Assembly: GCA_965248975.1 (NCBI GenBank) | Contig: CBDFKU010000013.1 | Span: forward strand, 124,001-188,000 | Length of the DNA: 64,000 nucleotides | Direction of reading: 5' to 3' | Origin: CBDFKU01 sp965248975 | GTDB lineage: Bacteria > Chloroflexota > Dehalococcoidia > Lucifugimonadales > JAGWBF01 | Part shown: positions 50,602 to 57,858 of the stretch, piece by piece | Numbering within the stretch: position 1 is the stretch's first letter | How the letters are laid out: each line of letters starts with the position of its first letter | Translations under genes and position numbers: made by a program | The notes under the pieces: model-generated | The model's database searches: none | What the model was told of the DNA's origin: nothing | The model's input: the letters and a program-made list of their open reading frames with translations, nothing else

Positions 50602-52443
50602 CTATCGCTCAAGCTGGAGGTCCAGAAAGGGTATGTCGTCCAGGGTTTGGAAGGCGCCCGTCTTTGGCGTGCCGGAATCTAGAAACTCCGCCACCGCCGC
50701 GTGGAGGTCGTCCGGGTCGCGTACGGGGGGCAGGCACACGGTATTCAGGCATACGTAGGCCTGAGCCTCGGCGCCGGGCCAGTAGCCAGCCGTCGAAACC
50801 CGCCCCTCGTCTCCTGCGTCCAGGAGTTTGACGGCCGTATGGGGGTAGGGGAGGGTGCTGGCTGCGGTGAGCATGGCCCCGGTCCCGGGGTCACCCGGCT
50901 CTCCCACCACGACCACCTCAATCGGAGGGAAAAGGAACCGATGGACCGCCAGGGCGTAGCCGGACGCGGCCTCCTGGTGGCCATGGTGGCTGGATGCGAA
51001 AGTCTTGAGGGTGGCTTCGCCCGTCTCCCTGTACTCTTTTTTTAGGGTGGCGTTGAACAGCCCGGTGAAAGCCTCGGCGGCGGGACCGTTGTCGGCGAGG
51101 GGCTTCCCCCGCACTCTCAGGTTGCCCTGGGCGTGGGGGTCGTCGGGGATGTCGAAGAAGCCTCCATTATCGGTGTCCCAGAAGATGGATCGCATATCTT
51201 CGGCCACGCTCCTGGCCTCGTCCAGATAACCGGCCTGGTAAGTCTGATGGTAGGCATCCAGCAGCGCCAGGGCGAGGTGGGCGTGATCGGCCAACAGGGC
51301 CGGTATACCTTTCGCCTGCCGGGGCGAGTAGCTGTGGCACAGAGGCCCTTCCCGACGCCGCTCGATCAGGTAGTCCAGGACGCCCAGGGCCTGGTCCTCC
51401 AGCCGGCGGTCGGACAGGGCAACCGAGGCGACCAGATAGGCCGAGGCGGTCCGAGCGTTCATGCCGGTGTAGAAGGTCGGGTCCACCATCGGAGCCTGCA
51501 ATGCCCGCCGCTCCTCCAGCGGCCGCGAATAATACTCTTCCGAGGCATCCTGGCTTCCGTAGAAGACCTCCGACGCCGGATCGAAGAGGTGAGAGCCGAG
51601 GTAGCCGATGATCCCGGAGGCCACGTTGACATACCCCTGGTTTCCCGTTGCCAGGTGGGCGTTGGCGTAGAGCCGGAGGAGGGATACGTTGTCCTCCAGC
51701 ATCTTCTCGTAGTGAGGCACGGACCAGTCCCTGGTGGTTGAGTAGCGGAAGAAGCCCCCCTCTTGCTGGTCGTACAGGCCACCGCTCATCATGTTGTCCA
51801 GGGTGGTCTCGACCATGAGCCGGTAAGAGGACTCGGCGGTGACCCGGTACATGTGGAGCAGAAGCTCTAAAGAAGTGGTCATGGGAAACTTGGGCTGACT
51901 GCCAAACCCTCCGTGGTGGGAATCGTAGGCGGAGACCACCTCGTGCGAAACCTGATCCACGATAGAGGCGTCCAGGTCAGGCCCATCAGAGGGTTTTGCC
52001 GGCCGTGTCTTGCGCCTACTACGGATATCGTCGGCCCTGCGCAGGATGGCGTCCTTGCGCTCACGATATGCCGCTGAAACTCCGGCCAGGGCCTGATGGA
52101 GGTCGTCCGGGGGCATATAGGTCCCCCCGGAGATCACGTCCCCCTGGGGTGTGAGGAAGGCGGTGCTGGGCCAACCGCCCATGTTGTATCGGGAGTTGAT
52201 GTCCGGCCGCTGGTCGTTATCGACCCTGATGGGCACGAACAGCTCGTTTATCAGGCCGATGACACGGGGATCGGAGTAGGAGGTCTCGTCCATCACATGG
52301 CACCAGTGGCACCAGACGGCGGAGATCGACAACAGGATGGGCCTGTCCTCTTCCCGTGCCTTGAGGAATGCGTCCTCGCTCCACTCCTGCCAGTGGATCT
52401 CGTGGGCCCTGTTGGACCTGGGGGAGAAACGGATGCCGGTCAC
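50602..52443 (-). CDS. DUF255 thioredoxin-domain protein (YyaL/SPATA20 family)
   Basis: A 613-residue protein matching the YyaL family: an N-terminal thioredoxin-like domain followed by an alpha-toroid that resembles glycoside hydrolase or N-acylglucosamine epimerase folds. The redox-like motif VWCHWCHVMDETSYSDPRV lies near residue 40, followed by NDQRPDINSRYNMGGWPSTA. FPMTTSLELLLHMY and MSGGLYDQQEGGFFRYSTT are in the toroid. The GTG at 52443 (CGGAG upstream) avoids overlap with the divergent ferredoxin gene at 52552; earlier starts are not favoured. Its cellular role is not established. Confidence 0.88.
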   Translation of the reverse strand: MTGIRFSPRSNRAHEIHWQEWSEDAFLKAREEDRPILLSISAVWCHWCHVMDETSYSDPRVIGLINELFVPIRVDNDQRPDINSRYNMGGWPSTAFLTPQGDVISGGTYMPPDDLHQALAGVSAAYRERKDAILRRADDIRSRRKTRPAKPSDGPDLDASIVDQVSHEVVSAYDSHHGGFGSQPKFPMTTSLELLLHMYRVTAESSYRLMVETTLDNMMSGGLYDQQEGGFFRYSTTRDWSVPHYEKMLEDNVSLLRLYANAHLATGNQGYVNVASGIIGYLGSHLFDPASEVFYGSQDASEEYYSRPLEERRALQAPMVDPTFYTGMNARTASAYLVASVALSDRRLEDQALGVLDYLIERRREGPLCHSYSPRQAKGIPALLADHAHLALALLDAYHQTYQAGYLDEARSVAEDMRSIFWDTDNGGFFDIPDDPHAQGNLRVRGKPLADNGPAAEAFTGLFNATLKKEYRETGEATLKTFASSHHGHQEAASGYALAVHRFLFPPIEVVVVGEPGDPGTGAMLTAASTLPYPHTAVKLLDAGDEGRVSTAGYWPGAEAQAYVCLNTVCLPPVRDPDDLHAAVAEFLDSGTPKTGAFQTLDDIPFLDLQLER

Positions 52444-52551
52444 CGAACGCTCCGTGTTTTTGATCTTGCTACGGCTTTCCCCGCATCTGGAAGGGCGTAG
52501 GCCGATTTTCCCGAGAGTAGCACACAGCACAGGTGTTTTCAAGGATACATT

Positions 52552-52989
52552 GTGAGTGAGTCCCATACCTGCTGGAACCGACGAGGTACGTTCCTGTACA
52601 CTGTCCACACGACCGAGGTGACCGTCGAAGTGAAGCGTCCGGAGCTGAACATCGTAGTTTGCACTGATGACAGTCAGTGCGCCATCCTGTCTTCAGAGGG
52701 ACGGAATCCCTACGTAGTTCTCGATGGCCTCCGGAAAGCGGTCAGAGCTCAGGGTCTGGAAGATACGGTGCAAGTCACCCATTGTCGCTGCATATTCGGC
52801 TGCACCTACGGCCCCAGGATCGACGTGTCCCGACGCTGGTCTGGAGAGAAAGTGCTGTACGGTACCGTCGAAGGCGAGGTGACAATCTCGGTACGAGGGC
52901 GTGTTAAGATGCGGAGGATCCCGTCGGAGCTGCTGGATATTTTGACGGACAATCTTTCCGACGAGGTACCCGCCACTTCCACTGATTGA
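52552..52989 (+). CDS. thioredoxin-like [2Fe-2S] ferredoxin domain protein
   Basis: A 145-residue protein whose C-terminal part resembles thioredoxin-like ferredoxins. IVVCTDDSQCAIL (C-x5-C) and HCRCIFGCTYGPRIDV provide the Cys residues expected to hold a [2Fe-2S] cluster. The first 30 residues are poorly conserved, so the true start could be internal; the GTG at 52552 has AAGGA upstream. It is divergent from the DUF255 gene. Electron-transfer partners are not obvious in the window. Confidence 0.7.
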   Translation: MSESHTCWNRRGTFLYTVHTTEVTVEVKRPELNIVVCTDDSQCAILSSEGRNPYVVLDGLRKAVRAQGLEDTVQVTHCRCIFGCTYGPRIDVSRRWSGEKVLYGTVEGEVTISVRGRVKMRRIPSELLDILTDNLSDEVPATSTD

Positions 52990-53055
52990 CCGGAAGGTGG
53001 CTGCAAGCTAACATCTCGTCGGAGAGACGTCTGACCGGCTGAAAAGGAAGATGAC

Positions 53056-53850
53056 ATGGACCTGGGGCTGCAGGGCAAAGTCGCCATGGTTACCGGTGGC
53101 AGCATGGGCATCGGGAAGGCTGTCGCCTTGGCCCTCTGCGGGGAGGGAGTGGACGTAGCCATTTGCGCCCGGGGCGTCGAGGCCCTGGAAGAGGCCGCCT
53201 GCGAGATTCGGGCCGCCACCGGCCGGAGGGTCGTGCCGATCCGCACAGACACTACCAGCCTGGAGGACATCAAGGGTTTCGTGGCCTCTACCGTCGCGGA
53301 GCTTGGCGGGGTGGATATCCTGGTGAATAATGCCGTGAACTCGGTGGCGGCTCCCTTCATGGACCTGCCGGACGAAGCCTGGCGGAACCATATCGACGTC
53401 AAGGTCATGGGGTACGTGCGCTGTGCTCGGGAGGTGATCCCCCACATGCGAAACCGCGGCGGCGGTCGTATCGTAAGCATCGGGGGCGTGGCCGCAAGGT
53501 CCGTGGGCGCCCTGGCCATGACTAACGGAGTCACCAACGCGGCCGTGTCCAACTTTACCAAGAACCTCTCCGACACGGTGGCCCGGGACGGGATCCTGGT
53601 CAACTGTGTCCATCCCGGCGCTGTCAGGACCAGCCGCATGGCCCAAGTGATGGAGGCCCGGGCCCAGGCTGCCAGCATTACTATGGAAGAAGAGGAGCAG
53701 GATATGGTGGCTAACACTCCCATCGGGCGGCTGATAGAGCCCGAGGAGATAGCCAACCTGGTGCTGTTCCTGGCCTCGGACAAGGCTGCCGCCATCACGG
53801 GGGAGACCATGGCGGTGGACGGTGGGGCCGTACGAGGAATCTACTATTGA
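53056..53850 (+). CDS. SDR family protein without the usual catalytic triad
   Basis: A 264-residue short-chain dehydrogenase/reductase fold. The cofactor-binding MVTGGSMGIGKAVALAL and DILVNNAVNSVAAPF (NNAG-like) are good, and VNCVHPGAVRTSRM follows. The catalytic Ser, Tyr and Lys are not at their normal places: RIVSIGGVAARSVGALA lacks the second Ser (Gly144), and the Tyr-x3-Lys is replaced by N157GVTN161. The last residues AAITGETMAVDGGAVR are typical. The protein may be a non-classical SDR with a different mechanism or may bind without catalysis. GGAAG is seen before the ATG. Confidence 0.88.
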   Translation: MDLGLQGKVAMVTGGSMGIGKAVALALCGEGVDVAICARGVEALEEAACEIRAATGRRVVPIRTDTTSLEDIKGFVASTVAELGGVDILVNNAVNSVAAPFMDLPDEAWRNHIDVKVMGYVRCAREVIPHMRNRGGGRIVSIGGVAARSVGALAMTNGVTNAAVSNFTKNLSDTVARDGILVNCVHPGAVRTSRMAQVMEARAQAASITMEEEEQDMVANTPIGRLIEPEEIANLVLFLASDKAAAITGETMAVDGGAVRGIYY

Positions 53851-53908
53851 GCCCACGGTGCCGGACCGCTGCAAACCGGTTGCCCTGCCGGGCCGTATAG
53901 TGGACCGA

Positions 53909-54793
53909 ATGGCTCACGCACGCTCCTACATCCTAGTGGCGCTCCTGTCCTTAGTCCCCCTGGCCGTGGCGGCCTGTTCCGGGGGAGGTGAAGAATCGGC
54001 TCCCGAAACCGGTGACACCGGCCCTCAGCTGATCGCTACCGTGATATCCACCGACCTTAGCAGGGGCGTCAACAGGTTGGTGTTTGCCCTGAGAGAGACG
54101 AACGTTATTATCAGCGAGCCCGAGGTGGATGTTTCGATACACTACGAGGGAGCCAGGGACGCGGCGGCTACCGGGATAGCCCGCTTTCAGCAATGGCCAG
54201 TAGGGGGGCTCGGTGTCTACAGCACGAAGCTGGACTTCGACCGGCCGGGGCCATGGGATCTGCGAATCGAGGTCGCAGGCCCCGACGGGTCTACCAGGAA
54301 GGCTCGGGCCCTGTTCGAGGTGGCCGAGCGGAGCGTTACCCCGGCTATAGGTGCCGCCGCCCCCCTCAGCGAAACCAAGACCGTCCGCGATGTCCAGGCC
54401 CTGGAAGAGCTTACCACGGCTCAACCGCCCAATCCTGAGCTCTACTCCATGAGCATTGCCGAGGCGGTCTCCAGCGGCACGCCTTCAGTGGTGGTGTTCG
54501 CCACGCCGCTCTACTGCGAGACCTTCACCTGCGGTCCTCAGCTAGAGGTGATCGAGGGGATCAAGGACCGTTACGAAGGCCGGGCCAACTTCATCCACGT
54601 AGAGATATTCGACAAACCTCACCTGATACAAGGGAATCCCCGGCAGGCACCGGTCGTGCCCGCTGTCGCCGATTGGGGGCTTCCCAGCGAGCCCTGGACC
54701 TTCATCGTGGACGGCGAAGGGCGTATCGCGGCCAAGTTCGAGGCCTTCACCACCGCCAGGGAGATAGAAGAGGAGCTGGAGAGGGTGCTGTAG
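53909..54793 (+). CDS. lipoprotein with thioredoxin-like C-terminal domain
   Basis: A 294-residue exported lipoprotein. The N-terminus MAHARSYILVALLSLVPLAV ends in the lipobox region VAAC followed by SGGGEE, so Cys23 should be lipidated. Residues about 40-140 look like a beta-sandwich (RGVNRLVFALRETNVIISEP; DLRIEVAGPDGSTRKARALF). A thioredoxin-like domain follows with TPSVVVFATPLYCETFTCGP, in which the Cys pair is C-x4-C, not C-x2-C. WTFIVDGEGRIAAKFEAFTT matches the end of that fold. The ATG at 53909 is chosen because it precedes the signal sequence directly. Confidence 0.75.
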   Translation: MAHARSYILVALLSLVPLAVAACSGGGEESAPETGDTGPQLIATVISTDLSRGVNRLVFALRETNVIISEPEVDVSIHYEGARDAAATGIARFQQWPVGGLGVYSTKLDFDRPGPWDLRIEVAGPDGSTRKARALFEVAERSVTPAIGAAAPLSETKTVRDVQALEELTTAQPPNPELYSMSIAEAVSSGTPSVVVFATPLYCETFTCGPQLEVIEGIKDRYEGRANFIHVEIFDKPHLIQGNPRQAPVVPAVADWGLPSEPWTFIVDGEGRIAAKFEAFTTAREIEEELERVL

Positions 54794-54804
54794 CCGTCTG
54801 CAGG

Positions 54805-55143
54805 TCAGTCGGTCACTTCGACGACCAGCAACACCCCATCTTCCGTCTCGGTGTAGTGCACGGAAACCGCCTGTCCGAAGGCCTGGTGCTCTCTGAGGTG
54901 GGCCGGTGTGAAGCCCACGAAATCTTCGGCCGTGAAGCTCCATAGCCTGCCTTCATCGTCCTGAACCGTCAGCGACGCCAGCTCGGTCAGGGAGGCGGCC
55001 TCCACCTCTAACACCTGCCCTCGGACCGTCGCGACAGTGGGCCCACCGCCGGTCCCATCAGGCCCGATTTCCTCGCCGCCACAGGCTGCAGCCGGTAGGT
55101 GCAGCAACGCTATGACGAGAATTGTGATCCAGGGCCATCCCAT
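54805..55143 (-). CDS. small predicted lipoprotein of unknown function
   Basis: A 112-residue protein starting MGWPWITILVIALLHLPAAA with a lipobox LPAAAC, so it is probably exported and lipidated. The mature part is a short beta-rich domain: VATVRGQVLEVEAASLTELA, SLTVQDDEGRLWSFTAEDF, then AVSVHYTETEDGVLLVVEVTD, like a small OB-type fold. The ATG at 55143 is preferred over the TTG at 55179 because it precedes the signal sequence directly. It converges with the thioredoxin-like lipoprotein, 11 nt away. Confidence 0.65.
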   Translation of the reverse strand: MGWPWITILVIALLHLPAAACGGEEIGPDGTGGGPTVATVRGQVLEVEAASLTELASLTVQDDEGRLWSFTAEDFVGFTPAHLREHQAFGQAVSVHYTETEDGVLLVVEVTD

Positions 55144-55201
55144 GGGAAAAGGATACAGGCAACGACCTACGGCCGCCAACTACATCGGAGGCTGAAAATA
55201 A

Positions 55202-55232
55202 AAGAGGGTCAGGCCATCGGCCTGACCCTCTT
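55202..55232 (-). terminator. rho-independent terminator of the TolB-like gene
   Basis: Perfect 14-bp stem (55202-55215 with 55219-55232) and 3-nt loop. On the minus strand it is followed by TTTTATTTT-like sequence, as expected 40 nt after the stop codon at 55273. Confidence 0.8.
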
Positions 55233-55272
55233 GACGATCGCTGTGCCTGCCCAGAATGGGGTGTGATGGAGT

Positions 55273-56349
55273 CTACCAGGTGGGCTGGGTGTCGTTGTTG
55301 TTATTGTTGGTGAGCCTGACCTGGTTGTCCCCGTCGGCGTTCATGGCGATGATCTCGCCGGTGCCGTACACGTAAGAGACGAAGGCGATCCTGTTCCCCT
55401 GGGGTGACCATACCGGGGTCTCGTCGGGTGCGCTGTTGTAGGTGAGGCGGATCTGGGACGAGCCATCCACGTTCATCACATAGATCTCGGCGTTGCCGTC
55501 TCGGTCGGAGACAAAGGTCAGCATGCTGCCGTCGGGGGACCAGGAAGGCTGGTGGTCAAGGGAGGTGTTGTGGGTCAGGCGGGTCTGGCCCGAGCCGTCG
55601 GAGTTCATGATGTAGATTTCCCTGTTGCCGTCCCGGTCTGATACGAACAGGATCCTCGACCCGTCCGGAGACCAGACTGCATCCCGGTCCTCCCGGGCGG
55701 TGGTAAGGCTCCTTATGTTCACACCATCGGGGTTGCGGGTGGTGATCCCCGGCTCTGCGATCTTGTCCAGGGTGAAGGCGATCCACTGGCCATCGGGAGA
55801 CCAGCCGCTGAGACTCGGCTGCGAGGGATCGAAGGTAACTCTGGTCAGATTTGCGCCGCTGGCGTCCATCAAGTAGATCTCTGGTTGGCCGTCTCTGTTG
55901 GAGACGAAGGCAATCCTGCTGCCGTCGGGAGACCATTTGTGCATCTCGTCGGCCCCTGGGCTGTGGGTGAGCCGTTCGGAGGCCAGCTCCTTGTCCCCTA
56001 GCCTGACCAGGTTGATCTCTCGATCGCCCGACTCTTCCGAGACGAAGGCCACCCATCTCCTATCGGGAGACAGACGAGGCTCTTCGTCTACGCCGCCATT
56101 GATGGTCAGAGGCGTCTGGTTGGCCCCGCTCTCGTCCATCATGTAGATGTCCGGATCGCCGTCGCGGTCGGAGACGAACACGATCTTGTCCCCACCGTTG
56201 TCTCCGCCGGAGCAGCCCAAAGCGACCAGGAGGGCCAGAGCCGCCGCGAGGCCGGTCACGAAACGGACCGGCGTGGCCCGGTTTCCGATGAAACGGCCGA
56301 GAAGACCAAGTCTAAAATTTATACTGGTTTGAGAATTATACTGAAACAC
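55273..56349 (-). CDS. TolB-like beta-propeller lipoprotein
   Basis: A 358-residue exported propeller. The signal peptide (VTGLAAALALLVALG) ends in a lipobox with Cys46. About seven WD40/TolB-like blades follow with the pattern WSPDGxxIAFVSDRDGNxEI: ISLR-type units such as HKWSPDGSRIAFVSNRDGQ, AVWSPDGSRILFVSDRDGN and PSWSPDGSMLTFVSDRDGN. The start at GTG 56349 has GAGGG upstream. An extended -10 promoter element (56380-56388) lies upstream and a strong terminator (55202-55232) downstream. It is a single-gene transcript, and its partner is unknown. Confidence 0.85.
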   Translation of the reverse strand: MFQYNSQTSINFRLGLLGRFIGNRATPVRFVTGLAAALALLVALGCSGGDNGGDKIVFVSDRDGDPDIYMMDESGANQTPLTINGGVDEEPRLSPDRRWVAFVSEESGDREINLVRLGDKELASERLTHSPGADEMHKWSPDGSRIAFVSNRDGQPEIYLMDASGANLTRVTFDPSQPSLSGWSPDGQWIAFTLDKIAEPGITTRNPDGVNIRSLTTAREDRDAVWSPDGSRILFVSDRDGNREIYIMNSDGSGQTRLTHNTSLDHQPSWSPDGSMLTFVSDRDGNAEIYVMNVDGSSQIRLTYNSAPDETPVWSPQGNRIAFVSYVYGTGEIIAMNADGDNQVRLTNNNNNDTQPTW

Positions 56350-56379
56350 CTTACACCCTCACCACATGATAATGAGGAT

Positions 56380-56388
56380 ATTATATCA
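56380..56388 (-). promoter_or_regulatory. extended -10 promoter element for the TolB-like gene
   Basis: Minus strand TGATATAAT (56388-56380): a TATAAT box with the TGn extension; no clear -35. The predicted start near 56373 precedes the GTG at 56349. The rest of 56389-56483 holds no gene. Confidence 0.5.
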
Positions 56389-56483
56389 GATTGGAAGTTT
56401 GGTTTAGACTTGGAAAATTATCAAATTTTGGCGAACATTGACGGTCGGAGGGTACCCGAGGTGCATCCAGAGGGTTGGTGAAG

Positions 56484-56984
56484 CTAAGGGCGGCTGGCCG
56501 TGGCGGCGAGGATGGGGTTGGCGAGCTGGAGGGTCTTGGCCAGGATTGGGTGACCCAGCAGCTTGCCGATGACACCGCTGTGCCAGTCGAAGGAGGCGGC
56601 CGCCGAGTCCACCAGCTCCTGGTGGAAGCCGGTCCTGGCGATGGTGTGCATCACGAAGTCGATCTGGCAGTCCCTGGTGAGCTCGAAGAGGCGTCTTGCC
56701 GAGTAGCCCACCTCGATCTCCCGGGACAGCAGCGCCTTCCAGCTCTTTTCGTAGCGGCTCAGCCGGGAGGCCGACAGGTCCCCCTCACGCAGGGAGGAGT
56801 GTAGGGTGTCGGCGGCTATCTCGCTGGCCAGCAGGGCGTAGTAGATGCCCCCGCCGGTGGTGGGCTTGACCTGTCCCGCAGCGTCTCCCACGGCCAGCAC
56901 CCTGGGGCTGGGGCCGTAGGTCCGGGGCAGGGGTCTCAGTGGTATTCCCCAGCGGGAGGGGGCCTTGGTGACCCCGGTGACCAC
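56484..56984 (-). CDS. geranylgeranyl reductase-like protein, C-terminal part
   Basis: A 166-residue open frame in register with 56988-57683, separated only by a TAG codon and one further codon. It holds the second FAD-binding element GPSPRVLAVGDAAGQVKPTT and GGGIYYALLASEIAADTL, both typical of the geranylgeranyl reductase (digeranylgeranylglycerophospholipid/isoprenoid reductase) family, then a C-terminal helical region. The GTG at 56984 is only a formal start. Without the N-terminal Rossmann half, this piece would not bind FAD properly. Confidence 0.8.
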   Translation of the reverse strand: MVTGVTKAPSRWGIPLRPLPRTYGPSPRVLAVGDAAGQVKPTTGGGIYYALLASEIAADTLHSSLREGDLSASRLSRYEKSWKALLSREIEVGYSARRLFELTRDCQIDFVMHTIARTGFHQELVDSAAASFDWHSGVIGKLLGHPILAKTLQLANPILAATASRP

Positions 56985-56987
56985 CCC

Positions 56988-57683
56988 CTAGGCCTGCAGC
57001 CTGAGCAGCAGATTCTCCAGGTGGGCGTGTCCCCGATGCCGGCAGAGCAGACCCACCAGGGCCCGGCCCTCCCGGGTGGGCACCAGCCAGGCGAAGGACC
57101 CCGGAGCTGTGTCCCGGCCGAAGTAGACGTGGATGCGGTCCACCTCGGGGGCCATCACCTCGGCCTGCACCGCGGTGGCGAAGTCCCCCACCTTGCCCAG
57201 GCCCATCTGCCCCGTAAGATCGGACCCGAAGCCGCTGGCCAGCACCAGGGCCCTGGCCCTCAGGGTGCGCCGGCCCTCGCCATCGCTGACCTGGACGCTG
57301 GCCCCATCATCGTCGGTGGACACCTCCAGGACGCGCTGGCCCAGCATGTACTGGGCTCCGGCCCTGATGGCCCTGATGGCCCTGCGGGCGAAGGAGGCCA
57401 CGTAGGAGACCCGGTCCAGGACGTGGGCCTGGACGTCGTCCCTGACGAAGTCCAGGGCCTTTCCGTCGGGGGCCACCAGCCGAGCTCCCCTGGCGTCCCG
57501 GTAGACGGTGGAGCCGTCCAGGGGGAAGCGCTGCAGGCACTCCTTGCCGACGATGCCGGTGCACAGCTTGTCCCCGATGCGCTCCCTCGAGTCGACCACG
57601 GTGACGCCGTGGCCCAGGGAGGCAAGCTCCAGGGCCAGGTTGTTGCCGGCGGGCCCGGCTCCCACCACTATCACATCCTGCAA
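56988..57683 (-). CDS. geranylgeranyl reductase-like protein, N-terminal part (ends at in-frame TAG)
   Basis: N-terminal half of an FAD-dependent reductase that saturates isoprenoid chains. The dinucleotide-binding strand DVIVVGAGPAGNNLALELAS opens it. GDKLCTGIVGKECLQRFPLD and RALVLASGFGSDLTGQMGLG are family blocks, and YFGRDTAPGSFAWLVPTREG follows near residue 200. The TTG at 57683 with AGGAGG upstream and an upstream -10 box favour this start over 57743. A TAG at 56988-56990 interrupts an otherwise continuous frame of about 400 codons. Either a nonsense mutation or a sequencing error. Confidence 0.82.
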   Translation of the reverse strand: MQDVIVVGAGPAGNNLALELASLGHGVTVVDSRERIGDKLCTGIVGKECLQRFPLDGSTVYRDARGARLVAPDGKALDFVRDDVQAHVLDRVSYVASFARRAIRAIRAGAQYMLGQRVLEVSTDDDGASVQVSDGEGRRTLRARALVLASGFGSDLTGQMGLGKVGDFATAVQAEVMAPEVDRIHVYFGRDTAPGSFAWLVPTREGRALVGLLCRHRGHAHLENLLLRLQA

Positions 57684-57744
57684 GTCCAGGCACCTCCTGA
57701 AGGGTAGCCGTGAGTACACGCCCCCTGGGGCTTTCAGAAGCATG

Positions 57745-57750
57745 ATTATA
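57745..57750 (-). promoter_or_regulatory. TATAAT box for the reductase gene
   Basis: Perfect TATAAT on the minus strand (57750-57745) with a poor -35 region. A start near 57738 would lie downstream of the ATG at 57743 but upstream of the TTG at 57683. Confidence 0.45.
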
Positions 57751-57858
57751 CTATGCGTCCCCCATTATTAACCAGGGCAAAGGGCTCCGAGGTGTGACGA
57801 AAAGCGGAGTATCAGGGGGGTTCAATGGTGGGAGAGGACTGTTAGGAGGCGGCCGGGG

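Noticed and set aside
24916..56990. Reassignment of TAG to a sense codon, suggested by two in-frame TAGs
   Set aside because: TAG is used as an ordinary stop by many intact genes here, including efp, xseB and the flippase-like gene, so the code is standard.
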